From contig NZ_CP101827.1 in NCBI RefSeq assembly GCF_024498295.1, forward strand, positions 124,001 to 188,000: a stretch of 64,000 bases of DNA. The letters run 5' to 3'. A model generated the notes under the pieces. That model was not told the DNA's origin and made no database searches. It saw only the letters and a list, made by a program, of their open reading frames with translations. This stretch comes from Thermocaproicibacter melissae. Lineage in GTDB: Bacteria > Bacillota > Clostridia > Oscillospirales > Acutalibacteraceae. Both the position numbers and the translations under genes were made by a program. Positions within the stretch are counted from its first letter, which is position 1; every line of letters starts with the position of its first letter. Positions 46,895-56,731 of the stretch are shown here, in pieces.

Positions 46895-48478
46895 ATGTAT
46901 CGAATTACCGATATCCGAATGGAATTAAATGGAACGGAAAGCGACCTGAAACGCGAAGCCGCAAGGCGTCTGCGTGTCAGGCCGGAGGAAATCCGTTCTT
47001 TGAAACTTTACCGCCGCTCGGTGGATGCAAGAAGAAAAGACGACGTTCATTTCATCTGCACGGTGGATGTAGAATGTCCTCGCTGCAAAGCTCCGCGCGA
47101 CCGAAAAATCACAAAAGCGGAACCCTACCGATATCGTTTGCCGGAAATCCGCCCGCTTTCTTCGAGGCCCGTGGTCGTGGGGTTCGGCCCAGCGGGAATG
47201 TTTGCGGCATTGATTCTGGCACAGGCCGGTCAGCGGCCCATCGTCTTGGAGCGCGGCTCCTGCGTGGAGGAGCGCCAGAAGAAAACACAGCAGTTCTGGA
47301 AAATCGGTGTGCTGGACCCGGAGTGCAACGTGCAGTTCGGCGAGGGCGGCGCCGGAACTTTTTCGGACGGAAAGCTCAACACCGGAACAAAGGATCCCCG
47401 CATCCGCAAGGTGCTGGAGGAGTTTGTCTTGGCGGGAGCACCGGAGGAAATCCTGTACCTAGCAAAGCCGCATATCGGCACCGACCGCCTGCCCGGTGCG
47501 GTGAGGAACATCCGCAAAACGATTCTTTCCCTCGGCGGAGAGATTTACTTTGACACGAAGATGACGGCGCTGCTGACGCGCGACGGAAAAATCACCGGGG
47601 TGGAATTCCGGACGCAAGGCGGAACACCCGAGCGTTTGGAAACCGAGAACGTCATCCTTGCCATCGGCCACAGTGCGCGGGATACATTCGCCATGCTGGA
47701 GGCAATGAAGCTGCCCATGGAGGCAAAACCGTTTGCCGTCGGAGCGCGCATTGAGCACTTGCAGAGCATGATTGATAAGGCTCAGTACGGAAAATTTGCA
47801 GGACATCCGGCGCTCGGTGCAGCGGATTACAAGCTAGCTGTACACCTTCCCACTGGACGCGGCGTTTATACATTCTGTATGTGCCCGGGTGGCACGGTGG
47901 TGGCTGCGGCAAGCGAACCGGGCCGCCTCGTTACGAACGGCATGAGCGAGTTTGCCCGTGACGGCGTAAATGCAAATTCCGCTTTGCTTGTGAACGTCGG
48001 CCCGGGAGATTTCGGCGGGGAAGGCCCGCTTGCCGGCATGGAGTTTCAGCGCCGGCTGGAAGAAAAGGCATTTGAACTCGGAGGGGGAAATTACCGCGCC
48101 CCCGCCCAGCGCGTGGAGGATTTCCTTGCGCGGCGTGCGTCTACCGGATTCGGCAGCGTTGTGCCGACTTATCCCATCGGCGTAACACCGTGCTCCTTGG
48201 ATGACTGCCTGCCCGAGGTTATCGCGGATTCGATGCGTGAGGGCCTGCGTCAGATGGATACCCGCCTGAAGGGATTCGCCAGTCCGGATGCGGTTCTCAC
48301 AGCAGTGGAGACCCGTTCTTCCTCGCCTGTGCGTCTGCTGCGGGGTGAGGGCTTGCAGTCTGTTGGGCTTCGCGGACTCTATCCCTGCGGAGAGGGTGCA
48401 GGTTACGCCGGCGGAATCGTTTCCGCCGCCGTCGACGGAATTCGCTGCGCGGAGCGGGTACTCATGGCGGTATATTAA
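46895..48478 (+). CDS. FAD-dependent oxidoreductase (YhiN-distant, uncharacterised dehydrogenase family)
   Basis: A 527-residue flavoprotein. An N-terminal domain of about 85 residues (YRITDIRMELNGTESDLKREAARRL) precedes the FAD motif VVVGFGPAGMFAALILAQAG near residue 90, then ERGSCVEERQKKTQQFW, GEGGAGTFSDGKLNTG and the C-terminal LYPCGEGAGYAGGIVSAAVDG. This is the family annotated as NAD(P)/FAD-dependent oxidoreductase in Firmicutes; its reaction is not known. The start MYRITD has ACGGAGGAAAG before it. Co-transcribed with the HI0933-like gene. Confidence 0.9.
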   Translation: MYRITDIRMELNGTESDLKREAARRLRVRPEEIRSLKLYRRSVDARRKDDVHFICTVDVECPRCKAPRDRKITKAEPYRYRLPEIRPLSSRPVVVGFGPAGMFAALILAQAGQRPIVLERGSCVEERQKKTQQFWKIGVLDPECNVQFGEGGAGTFSDGKLNTGTKDPRIRKVLEEFVLAGAPEEILYLAKPHIGTDRLPGAVRNIRKTILSLGGEIYFDTKMTALLTRDGKITGVEFRTQGGTPERLETENVILAIGHSARDTFAMLEAMKLPMEAKPFAVGARIEHLQSMIDKAQYGKFAGHPALGAADYKLAVHLPTGRGVYTFCMCPGGTVVAAASEPGRLVTNGMSEFARDGVNANSALLVNVGPGDFGGEGPLAGMEFQRRLEEKAFELGGGNYRAPAQRVEDFLARRASTGFGSVVPTYPIGVTPCSLDDCLPEVIADSMREGLRQMDTRLKGFASPDAVLTAVETRSSSPVRLLRGEGLQSVGLRGLYPCGEGAGYAGGIVSAAVDGIRCAERVLMAVY

Positions 48479-48495
48479 AGGGTTAACTGCACAGA

Positions 48496-49110
48496 TTAAT
48501 CTTGCACAATCAGGCCAAGGTAGCGTGCAAGGTCGCTGGCCTGCAGCATGGTGACCTTTGCGCCGCGCAGCTCGGGGCCGGAAACCACTAGCCCTGCAAT
48601 TTCGTCGGTCGTCAGGTCGATTCCCTTGAGCGGCGTGTGCAGAAAGTCAGCCTTACGCAGGCAACAGTCTCGAAATTCGGTGCCGTTCAGCGAACATTCT
48701 TGCAAAACGGCTTCCGAAAGGTCGCTGCCGGAAAAAACAACGCGGCGGAGCTTCCCGTTTGAAACAGCGAAAAACCGGCAGGAACAATCCGCAACTTCAA
48801 GCGTATCGAGAATCGGTTCGGAAAAACTGGTTCCCATCAGCTTGCAGTTGAGAAATTTTACTCGGCGCAGGCAGCAGCCTGCCAGAGATGCGTTCGAAAA
48901 ATTGCACGCTTCAAAAACCGTATCTTCAAAATATAGATTTTCCGCGCGGCAGTTTTCAAACCGACAGCCGGAAAATCGGCACCCGTGGAACCCGATTCCC
49001 GAAAATTCCAGACCTTCCGCGCTTTCGCCGTCATATTCCGCTTTGGTAATATCTTCTTCCTGAAGACAGGCCTCGGCAATGGCTTCTCTCATCGTTTTGC
49101 GCTGCGGCAT
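48496..49110 (-). CDS. Pentapeptide repeat protein
   Basis: A 204-residue protein with pentapeptide repeats of the A(D/N)LXX form from about residue 35 to 165 (FSGIGFHGCRFSGCRFENCRAENL; FSNASLAGCCLRRV; FSGSDLSEAVLQECSLNG), unusually rich in cysteine at the fourth or fifth position. These fold into a right-handed quadrilateral helix. Some relatives protect DNA gyrase from quinolones, but this cannot be inferred here. The start MPQRKTM has AGGAGTGGTGAAGC upstream. Confidence 0.85.
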   Translation of the reverse strand: MPQRKTMREAIAEACLQEEDITKAEYDGESAEGLEFSGIGFHGCRFSGCRFENCRAENLYFEDTVFEACNFSNASLAGCCLRRVKFLNCKLMGTSFSEPILDTLEVADCSCRFFAVSNGKLRRVVFSGSDLSEAVLQECSLNGTEFRDCCLRKADFLHTPLKGIDLTTDEIAGLVVSGPELRGAKVTMLQASDLARYLGLIVQD

Positions 49111-49209
49111 GCTTCACCACTCCTTTTCTCGTCTGGGGTCAGTATAGCATAGACAGCAAAGTTTGAAAATGAAAGCTGTTGCTTTTCCCCGAAAAAACCA
49201 GAAAAGGGA

Positions 49210-49237
49210 TTGACAAATTCAATTGGTTTGGTATAAT
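49210..49237 (+). promoter_or_regulatory. Sigma-A promoter of the tRNA pair
   Basis: Perfect TTGACA and TATAAT with a 16-bp spacer, ending 36 bp before tRNA-Gln. Confidence 0.85.
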
Positions 49238-49273
49238 AAATCTTGCTGTTGCGAACTGATGCAGGTGATACAT

Positions 49274-49347
49274 TGCGGAATTGTGTAATGGTAGCACAAC
49301 AGACTCTGACTCTGTACGTGAGGGTTCGAATCCTTCTTCCGCAACCA
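49274..49347 (+). tRNA. tRNA-Gln (anticodon CTG)
   Basis: Acceptor stem TGCGGAA pairs with TTCCGCA; D arm TGTAATGGTAGCACA; anticodon stem ACAGA/TCTGT closes the loop CTCTGAC with anticodon CTG; T arm contains GGTTCGAATCC; discriminator A and encoded CCA are present. Confidence 0.95.
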
Positions 49348-49375
49348 TAGCCCCAGACAACGGGGCTTAATTTTT

Positions 49376-49452
<77 letters not shown>

Positions 49453-49460
49453 TGAAATGA

Positions 49461-49486
49461 AAATCCGATGCATTTGCATCGGATTT
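49461..49486 (+). terminator. Terminator of the tRNA operon
   Basis: A perfect 11-bp stem AAATCCGATGC with its complement ending in TTT plus more T, 8 nt after tRNA-Pro. Confidence 0.9.
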
Positions 49487-49612
49487 TTTGTTTGTAGTTG
49501 TATTGTGGTGGGTTAGCCTCTTCTGCTGCTTTTCGCAAAAACACGTCCGGAAAAAGCGCATCATATCTCTTCGCTAGCAAATCTACTTTTGAATATTTTT
49601 TACATAAATTTA

Positions 49613-49646
49613 CCTCCTGTTGTAGTTTTTATCCTACAACAGGAGG
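49613..49646. repeat. Perfect 13-bp inverted repeat between tRNA-Pro and enolase
   Basis: CCTCCTGTTGTAG and its exact complement are separated by 8 bases; CTTTTT follows on the plus strand. Read rightwards it is a good terminator, but no gene for it to serve is seen. Read leftwards, its outer arm supplies AGGAGG in front of a short protein-like frame (about 49500-49605, with LLAKRYDALFPDVFLRKAAEE) that has no proper start codon, so it may be the remains of a gene and its operator. Confidence 0.6.
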
Positions 49647-49709
49647 CTTTTTATTGTTCGTCTTTTCGGGTATCGTCCAAAACAGAGGTGCGGCTTAATT
49701 GTGGAAAGA

Positions 49710-51047
<1,338 letters not shown>

Positions 51048-51103
51048 CTATCCCATTCTATTGTGCCAACCAGCCAGTGAAATATGAATCTGCCCCAAAG
51101 GTT

Positions 51104-52111
51104 TTAGGTACACTGTTCCGCCCGGGCCAAGCATTCCCGCGCCTCGTCCGTCATTCCGAGCTTCAGGTAACATTCCGCAAGGCGCAGGAGCGGAATACTG
51201 CCGGAAGTGCGCAGATCCAGTTCACTCTGTACCCCGTTGGCTGCCGTGTAATACCACGTTGCGGCTTCTTCCCAGTCACCCGCCGCAAAGTACCACGCTC
51301 CGAGTTCACAGCACACTTCCGCACACGGCTCGCCAATCACATTTTTGAGCGCGGCCTTGAAGAAGGTATCCGGGTCGTTTTTTATGCGCGCCGCGCGCGA
51401 AACCACACACTGTGCCACACGCACCTCGTCAAGGCTTTTGTTCTCGTCATGGAGAATCGCTTCAAAGTAGGGGTACGCCGCAAGGAAATCGGCGTCGGTG
51501 CCGCTGATGAACAGCTCCTTGGCGTACATGCGCGCCAAGCGTTCACTCATTTTCCCGGACTTCGCTGCCCTTTCGAGGATAGAAAGGTCGCGCGGGGAGT
51601 GCAGGTTCTGCGGCTTATGTAATATCGTAATGTCGCTGTCCAGAACACGCGGCGTCAGCTCAACCGTCTCGTGCACCGGGTCTACCCAGCGGAAGGTACG
51701 AAGGCGGCGAAACAGTTTCGGCCTCAGTTCGGTGTCAAAATTATAGGTTGTGTTGTACTGCAGTTGATTGGCATAGCGCATCTGAACGATTTCAATATCC
51801 GGTGAAAGGGTCTGCTTCATTTCGAGAAACTTTCTCCGGTTTTCATCGTCCAGTACTTCATCTGCATCTGCTGAATAAATATATTCCATTTCGGCCTTGG
51901 AAAGCACAAAATTTCTGGCGGCCGCAAAATCCTCATTCCACGGAAAATCGTACACCTTGTCCGTATACCGGGCAGCTATCTCTTTGGTTCTGTCTGTGGA
52001 GCCGGTATCGGCAATTACGATTTCATCCCCGATGCCCTTCAAGCTGTCCAAACACCGTGCCAAAACCGCCTCTTCATTTTTCACAATCATACAAACGCTG
52101 ACCGTAATCAT
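51104..52111 (-). CDS. Family 2 glycosyltransferase with TPR-like tail
   Basis: A 335-residue GT-A glycosyltransferase. ISVCMIVKNEEAVLARCL-type start (here TVSVCMIVKNEE), nucleotide-sugar binding IVIADTGSTDRTKEIA near residue 40, and metal-binding DAD in YIYSADADEVLDD near residue 90. The last third is helical TPR-like sequence. The start is at MITVSVC after GGGGAGGAACAGA; a 49-residue upstream extension has no site. It is divergent from a larger, related GT and close to flagellin, so a role in glycosylating flagellin is plausible but unproven. Confidence 0.88.
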   Translation of the reverse strand: MITVSVCMIVKNEEAVLARCLDSLKGIGDEIVIADTGSTDRTKEIAARYTDKVYDFPWNEDFAAARNFVLSKAEMEYIYSADADEVLDDENRRKFLEMKQTLSPDIEIVQMRYANQLQYNTTYNFDTELRPKLFRRLRTFRWVDPVHETVELTPRVLDSDITILHKPQNLHSPRDLSILERAAKSGKMSERLARMYAKELFISGTDADFLAAYPYFEAILHDENKSLDEVRVAQCVVSRAARIKNDPDTFFKAALKNVIGEPCAEVCCELGAWYFAAGDWEEAATWYYTAANGVQSELDLRTSGSIPLLRLAECYLKLGMTDEARECLARAEQCT

Positions 52112-52141
52112 TCTGTTCCTCCCCAGATATTTCCTATCGAC

Positions 52142-52170
52142 AGTATACCACGTTTTTTCACCTCTGATAA
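52142..52170 (-). promoter_or_regulatory. Candidate promoter of the 335-residue glycosyltransferase
   Basis: On the minus strand TTATCA, a 17-bp spacer and TATACT. Confidence 0.45.
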
Positions 52171-52272
52171 GCACCGCCGCCTGTGAATTTTTATCGGTTC
52201 CTGTCGATATGTTATATAATAAGATATTGTAAAAACCGGTTCTACCGAATTTCGCCAAAGGGGTTCTAATTT

Positions 52273-54495
52273 ATGAAAGCACATTTGCAGCAAACAAAAA
52301 AAGCCACGCCGCGGCAGGGTGACGGCCCGTTCCACGGGCACAAGCTGCGCCTTACGGTAGGCATGATTGTAAAAAACGAAGAAAAACATTTGGAAAAATG
52401 TTTGAAATCCCTCCAACCGCTGCTGGACGCAGTCCCGAGCGAGTTGATTATCACCGACACTGGTTCTACGGACAAGACGGTGGAAATTGCGAAAAAGTTC
52501 ACCGACCACGTTCTTCACTTCGACTGGTGCAATGATTTTTCCGCCGCCCGAAACACTGGCCTTTTTGCCGCACAGGGCGAATGGTTCTTTTACCTTGACG
52601 CGGACGAGTACCTCGACGACGCGACGCCGCTCATTGAATTCTTCCAAAGCGGTGAGTGTGACAAATACTGGTCTGCCGGCATTTCAAGGCGGGACTACAC
52701 CAGTTTGGACGGCACCGATTACCATGATATTCACATTATCAGGCTTCACCGTATGCACCCCAAAATCCACTTTGAACACAAGATTCACGAAGATATTGTC
52801 CCTGTACTGCCTACAAAAATGATTCCTGTGCTTGCGCACCATTACGGCTACGCATACAAAAATCCGGAAGAAAGGGATTGGAAATACAAAAGAAACCTTT
52901 CGCTGCTTCGTGCCGAGCTTCAAGAGGATCCGGACGACATGAAGGCGCTCATCCAAATCAGCGGCCAGCTGATTGATATTGACAACGAACAAGCCATTCA
53001 TTATTCGAAGCACGCCATGGAGGTAGCCCGCAGAATCGACCCGGAAAACAATAATCATCTCTACGGTAGATGCGGCTGCTACCTTCTTCAAGCCTACTTT
53101 CAAAGCAGCCTTTATGCAAAACTGCTTGAAGAACTGCCCGATGTGCTGTCTATGGAAAAAGCACCCGGTTATTTTCATCTGGAGTGTTATATGCTGGCGC
53201 AGATGGCCGCTTGGCGTTTAAAGCGGTATGAAGAAACCATAAAATACGGCCGTTTATTCCTTAAACTTTATGAGGATCACCTCGCGGAAAAACTTGACCC
53301 ATACCTTCTGTTCCTCGGCAGTTACCATTGTCTTTCCGAAAAGGTACGGGAAACCGTAACCGTCTTGAACGGTCAAGCCTTAGCTGAGCTCGGGAAGACA
53401 CAAGAAGCGCTTGATTGCTTAGAAGAGCTTGGCTCAGGCATCGAAAACTACGATCAAAACGGTTCGCTTACGCTGTGCTTCAGCATCTGCGAAAAACGGA
53501 ATGATTGGTCTGCCGCCATTGACTGCTACCAGAAGCTGCTGGCTTCGGACGACCGAGCAAAGATTGATGGATTTACAGCCGCAGTAAACAATTACTGCTT
53601 TCTTCATCCGTCCCAGCGGGACGCACTCCTGCGCACCGCTGCCGCTGCAAAAGGCGAAAGTGCATGGCTTCTTGCCTGCCGCTTGAAGCTCGCGCAGCAA
53701 AACGGAGACCGTTCCGCCGCCGAGAATTGCCTTGCTTCTCTTCGCCGTCTGGATGAGAAGTGGGATTTTCGCACCGCGGATATTCTATGGTACCTTCTGA
53801 GCGAAAAAATCAATATTGTGCCATATCTTTCGCATATCGACACGGATGCCATGGCGCACATGGCGGCGGAGCTGAAAAAGGAGCATGAAGACTATGCCGA
53901 CATTCTGAAAAGCTATGTGGAGGCGTTTTCGTTTGAAAACCCAAAAGCGCTTTTCCTGCTCGCCTGCCTACTGGAATATGCGGTGCGTTTCACAAAGGCG
54001 GAAAGCAATGCCGAACAATACGATGCGCTGTTGGAAGCGTACATAGAATGTGCCTCGAAATATGTGCGCACCGTGTACCGCCCGGAAGCTCTCTCCGCGG
54101 CACTTTCCGCATTGCCCGGCAGTATTCGCTTTGCATATTACGCCGGCGCTGCGCTGGATGCAAGACGGCTGGGTAAAAACACAGAATATATCTCTTTGCT
54201 TCGTAAAGCGCTGAAAGAATCTCCGGCCATGAAAGACGCCATTCATTTTCTGCTCACACGTTTTGAAGAAGAACAGAAGATGCGTGACTTAAAGGCACAA
54301 GAGTTTGCCGCTCTTGCGAAGCAGGTTAAGAGAAATATTGAACAGCTTATTGAGCAAGGCGATCTGGAGCAAGCCGGAACCTATACGCTTCAGCTTGCGA
54401 AGCTCATTCCCGAGGATGACGACATACGCCGCTACCGCAAACTGACGCATACAGAGCCCACCATGAACGAACTTGCGGCCAATCTGCCGCAATAA
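52273..54495 (+). CDS. Family 2 glycosyltransferase with long TPR region
   Basis: A 740-residue protein. GT2 domain at residues 25-230: LTVGMIVKNEEKHLEKCL, LIITDTGSTDKTVEIAKKF, WFFYLDADEYLDDA, and HKIHEDIVPVL as a possible acceptor-binding segment. Residues 240-735 are helical repeats of TPR type (EQAIHYSKHAMEVARRID; TQEALDCLEELGSGIENYDQ-like units). Related TPR-GT2 fusions modify flagellin or surface proteins, the TPR part recognising protein acceptors. It ends 125 bp from the flagellin gene, convergent with it. Confidence 0.88.
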   Translation: MKAHLQQTKKATPRQGDGPFHGHKLRLTVGMIVKNEEKHLEKCLKSLQPLLDAVPSELIITDTGSTDKTVEIAKKFTDHVLHFDWCNDFSAARNTGLFAAQGEWFFYLDADEYLDDATPLIEFFQSGECDKYWSAGISRRDYTSLDGTDYHDIHIIRLHRMHPKIHFEHKIHEDIVPVLPTKMIPVLAHHYGYAYKNPEERDWKYKRNLSLLRAELQEDPDDMKALIQISGQLIDIDNEQAIHYSKHAMEVARRIDPENNNHLYGRCGCYLLQAYFQSSLYAKLLEELPDVLSMEKAPGYFHLECYMLAQMAAWRLKRYEETIKYGRLFLKLYEDHLAEKLDPYLLFLGSYHCLSEKVRETVTVLNGQALAELGKTQEALDCLEELGSGIENYDQNGSLTLCFSICEKRNDWSAAIDCYQKLLASDDRAKIDGFTAAVNNYCFLHPSQRDALLRTAAAAKGESAWLLACRLKLAQQNGDRSAAENCLASLRRLDEKWDFRTADILWYLLSEKINIVPYLSHIDTDAMAHMAAELKKEHEDYADILKSYVEAFSFENPKALFLLACLLEYAVRFTKAESNAEQYDALLEAYIECASKYVRTVYRPEALSAALSALPGSIRFAYYAGAALDARRLGKNTEYISLLRKALKESPAMKDAIHFLLTRFEEEQKMRDLKAQEFAALAKQVKRNIEQLIEQGDLEQAGTYTLQLAKLIPEDDDIRRYRKLTHTEPTMNELAANLPQ

Positions 54496-54518
54496 TTTGC
54501 TCCCCTGCACATAGGCAG

Positions 54519-54540
54519 GCCCCCGACAACTGTCGGGGGC
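54519..54540 (+). terminator. Terminator of the large glycosyltransferase gene
   Basis: A perfect 10-bp stem GCCCCCGACA with its complement, followed by CTTTTC. Confidence 0.85.
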
Positions 54541-54566
54541 CTTTTCATAGATAGAGCAAAAAGAAC

Positions 54567-54588
54567 GCCCCCGGCCGTTGCCGAGGGC
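54567..54588 (-). terminator. Terminator of the flagellin gene
   Basis: A 9-bp GC-rich stem with one mismatch, followed by TTCTTTTTGC on the minus strand, 33 nt after the stop. Confidence 0.8.
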
Positions 54589-54620
54589 TGAACTTTTGCA
54601 AAGGATTATCCGTGAACGAA

Positions 54621-55799
54621 TCAGCCTTTGAGGAGCGTGAGAACGTTCTGCGGCTGAGTATTCGCCTGAGCCAGCATTGCGTTTGCAGCCTGAGCAAGGA
54701 TCTGGTTCTTGGAGTACTGAACATATTCGTCAGTCATATCCACGTCGCGGATCGTGCTCTCAGCAGAGGTCAGGTTCTCGTTCATGGTGCTGAGGTTGTT
54801 AGCGGTGTGCTCGAGTTCGTTCTGAAGAGCACCGAGGTCAGCACGGGTTCTGTTGACAATCGCAACAGCGTCAGCGATGGTGGAAATTGCAGCCTCTGCA
54901 TGCTTCTGCGTATCAATCAACAGATTGTTGCCGTCAATTCCAAGGCCCTTGGAATCCATAGCATTGATGGAAAGCGTTGCGCGCTGGTCATCAACATTCT
55001 CTGCGCCAACCTGGAAGGTGAGAGGATCATGGCGGGTAGCGGTAATCGTTACATCCTGCGGATTGTCAGTAGTAGGAATGTCTGAACCCCTTGTAACAGT
55101 AATTGTAAAGTCCTTAAATTTCGCTGCATCTTCGGCAGAAGCCGTGTCGGCAATGACAGCTGTGAAGGTGTAAGCCGTACCGGTTTCGAATGTAGTAGCT
55201 GTTGTTGTAAAGCTAATGCCGGTGGGAGCAGTTCCGCTGAATTCAACTGTTACAGCACCATCGCTCTTAGTAGTCACTGTCAGAGTGAGCGTCTCTGAGG
55301 CTGTGAAATTGCCGCCGCTGACAACAGCCTTGGTAATGCCATCATCCGCTGCAGTAACGTCAGCTTTGTATACTGTTCCGAGGGAGCCGTCGAGAAGTTT
55401 GATCTCGTTGAAGTTCGTGGAATTGGCGATACGGTCAATTTCCGTCTTCAGGTGGTCAACTTCCTTCTGCAGGTTCGCACGGTCGGTATCCTTGTAGGTG
55501 CCGTTTGCGGACTCGACAGCCAGAGTGTTCATTCTCTGCAGGATAGCGGAGGTCTCGTTCAGGCCGCCTTCTGCTGTCTGTACAAGGCTGATGCCGTTCT
55601 TGGTGTTGTCTTCTGCCTGGGAGAGACCGTTGATCTCTTTGCGCATTTTTTCAGAAACTGCAAGGCCTGCAGCGTCATCTGCTGCGCTGTTGATACGGTA
55701 GCCGGAAGACAGCTTCTGGATGTTCTTGCTGACAGCGCTTTCATTGGTCTTTAATCTGTTGGCCGCATTGAGAGCGGTAATATTGTGCTGGATACGCAT
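54621..55799 (-). CDS. hag: Flagellin
   Basis: A 392-residue filament subunit exported by the flagellar type III system. The conserved D0/D1 N-terminus is MRIQHNITALNAANRL through LSSGYRINSAADDAAGLAVSEKM; the D1/D0 C-terminus includes NELEHTANNLSTMNENLTSAESTIRDVDM and ends AMLAQANTQPQNVLTLLKG. A Thr/Ser-rich variable domain occupies about 150-265 (TASETLTLTVTTKSD; GTAPTGISFTTTATTF), a plausible target for O-glycosylation by the adjacent GTs. AAGGAGGAAAGATTTT precedes the ATG. It has its own sigma-28 promoter and a leader of about 170 nt with CsrA-type sites. Confidence 0.97.
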   Translation of the reverse strand: MRIQHNITALNAANRLKTNESAVSKNIQKLSSGYRINSAADDAAGLAVSEKMRKEINGLSQAEDNTKNGISLVQTAEGGLNETSAILQRMNTLAVESANGTYKDTDRANLQKEVDHLKTEIDRIANSTNFNEIKLLDGSLGTVYKADVTAADDGITKAVVSGGNFTASETLTLTVTTKSDGAVTVEFSGTAPTGISFTTTATTFETGTAYTFTAVIADTASAEDAAKFKDFTITVTRGSDIPTTDNPQDVTITATRHDPLTFQVGAENVDDQRATLSINAMDSKGLGIDGNNLLIDTQKHAEAAISTIADAVAIVNRTRADLGALQNELEHTANNLSTMNENLTSAESTIRDVDMTDEYVQYSKNQILAQAANAMLAQANTQPQNVLTLLKG

Positions 55800-55800
55800 A

Positions 55801-55867
55801 AAATCTTTCCTCCTTGATTTTTCCCGCAGACTTTTGCCCTGCGGGTGGAAGAGATTCCATTCTCTTC
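55801..55867 (-). promoter_or_regulatory. Flagellin leader with two hairpins and probable CsrA sites
   Basis: On the minus strand a GAAGAGA/TCTCTTC stem displays the loop ATGGAA, a GGA-in-loop structure as in CsrA binding site 1. A second hairpin CCCGCAG/CTGCGGG stands between it and the ribosome binding site CAAGGAGGAAAG, which carries the other GGA motif. csrA and fliW are the next genes upstream. Confidence 0.65.
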
Positions 55868-55976
55868 TCGTTTGTTTTTATGATCCGACCGGGAAAGCCG
55901 CTTTCTACATCCGAACTCGCGGGCCCAGCGACTTCGGACTGGAGAAAACTGCCGCCCGTTTTGGAAACCACCTATA

Positions 55977-56003
55977 ATATCGGCTCGGCTGCTGAAAACT
56001 TTA
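55977..56003 (-). promoter_or_regulatory. Sigma-28 (SigD) promoter of flagellin
   Basis: On the minus strand TAAA, exactly 15 bp, then GCCGATAT; one base from the full consensus TAAA-N15-GCCGATAA. Confidence 0.9.
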
Positions 56004-56039
56004 GGGTGTTTTGAATATTTCCCAGAAAGATTTCTATTT

Positions 56040-56270
56040 TTATCGTTTTTTAAGTGCATTTTTTAACTCATCCATCGCTTCTCTGCCGGAAACGGTGCTC
56101 GCCTCACGGTTAAGCTCCCGTGCATCCGCCAGCTCCTTGCGCAGAATTGGCACGCCCTTCGGCGCTTTAATGCCAATTTTTACACGGTCTGCGCCCACTT
56201 CGGTTACAATGACTTCAATGTCGTCGCCGATGAGGATGGACTCCGACTTTTTTCGCGAGACGATTAGCAT
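56040..56270 (-). CDS. csrA: Carbon storage regulator CsrA
   Basis: A 76-residue RNA-binding translational regulator. MLIVSRKKSESILIGDDIEVIV, GADRVKIGIKAPKGVPILRKELAD: the beta-strand dimer fold with the RNA-contacting Arg in the ILRKEL segment, and a longer C-terminal helical tail as in Firmicutes. In B. subtilis it blocks flagellin translation by binding the hag leader. It starts 2 nt after fliW stops, so the two are co-translated. Confidence 0.97.
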   Translation of the reverse strand: MLIVSRKKSESILIGDDIEVIVTEVGADRVKIGIKAPKGVPILRKELADARELNREASTVSGREAMDELKNALKKR

Positions 56271-56272
56271 TT

Positions 56273-56707
56273 CTACTGCCCTCCCGTCTCAGCGAACAAC
56301 CGGTAACGAAGCGGGTAATCTCCATCTTCCAAAATAACCTGCATTCCCACGCGGTTTTTCACGTTAATCACAATGGGGCTTTTCAAGCTGACAACGGAAT
56401 CCTCCAGTTTTTTGCGGATAACCGCTACCGCCAGCCAGCAAAGGTCTTCCTCTGCAGGGTCTCCGAGCAGATGCAGCTCGCGTTCCTGAAGCTTCGGTGC
56501 GTAGTCGGGCATAATGAGAAACGGGTCCACCACAATGAGGGTGGGATACGGAGAATATGCCGCCTGAAGTGACCAAAGAAACTGTGCGTCGTCTTCCTGA
56601 AGCAAAATGAAGTCTTTTACATCTTCAAAACCGTAAATCCCTTCGGGAAAATGAATGATAATCTTTTCTTGCTTCTCTTGGGGCTTGTCTTCCATTTTGT
56701 TGTCCAT
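56273..56707 (-). CDS. fliW: Flagellar assembly factor FliW
   Basis: A 144-residue antagonist of CsrA that also binds flagellin: free flagellin titrates FliW, releasing CsrA to stop flagellin synthesis. Family segments: HFPEGIYGFEDVKDFIL near residues 20-36, SPYPTLIVVDPFLIMPDY, VAVIRKKLEDSVVSLKSPIVINVKNRVGMQVILED near the C-terminus. ATG at MDNKMED was chosen because GGGGGAG abuts an earlier in-frame ATG too closely. Directly upstream of csrA. Confidence 0.94.
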   Translation of the reverse strand: MDNKMEDKPQEKQEKIIIHFPEGIYGFEDVKDFILLQEDDAQFLWSLQAAYSPYPTLIVVDPFLIMPDYAPKLQERELHLLGDPAEEDLCWLAVAVIRKKLEDSVVSLKSPIVINVKNRVGMQVILEDGDYPLRYRLFAETGGQ

Positions 56708-56731
56708 AAAATGTACCATCTCCCCCGGGGG

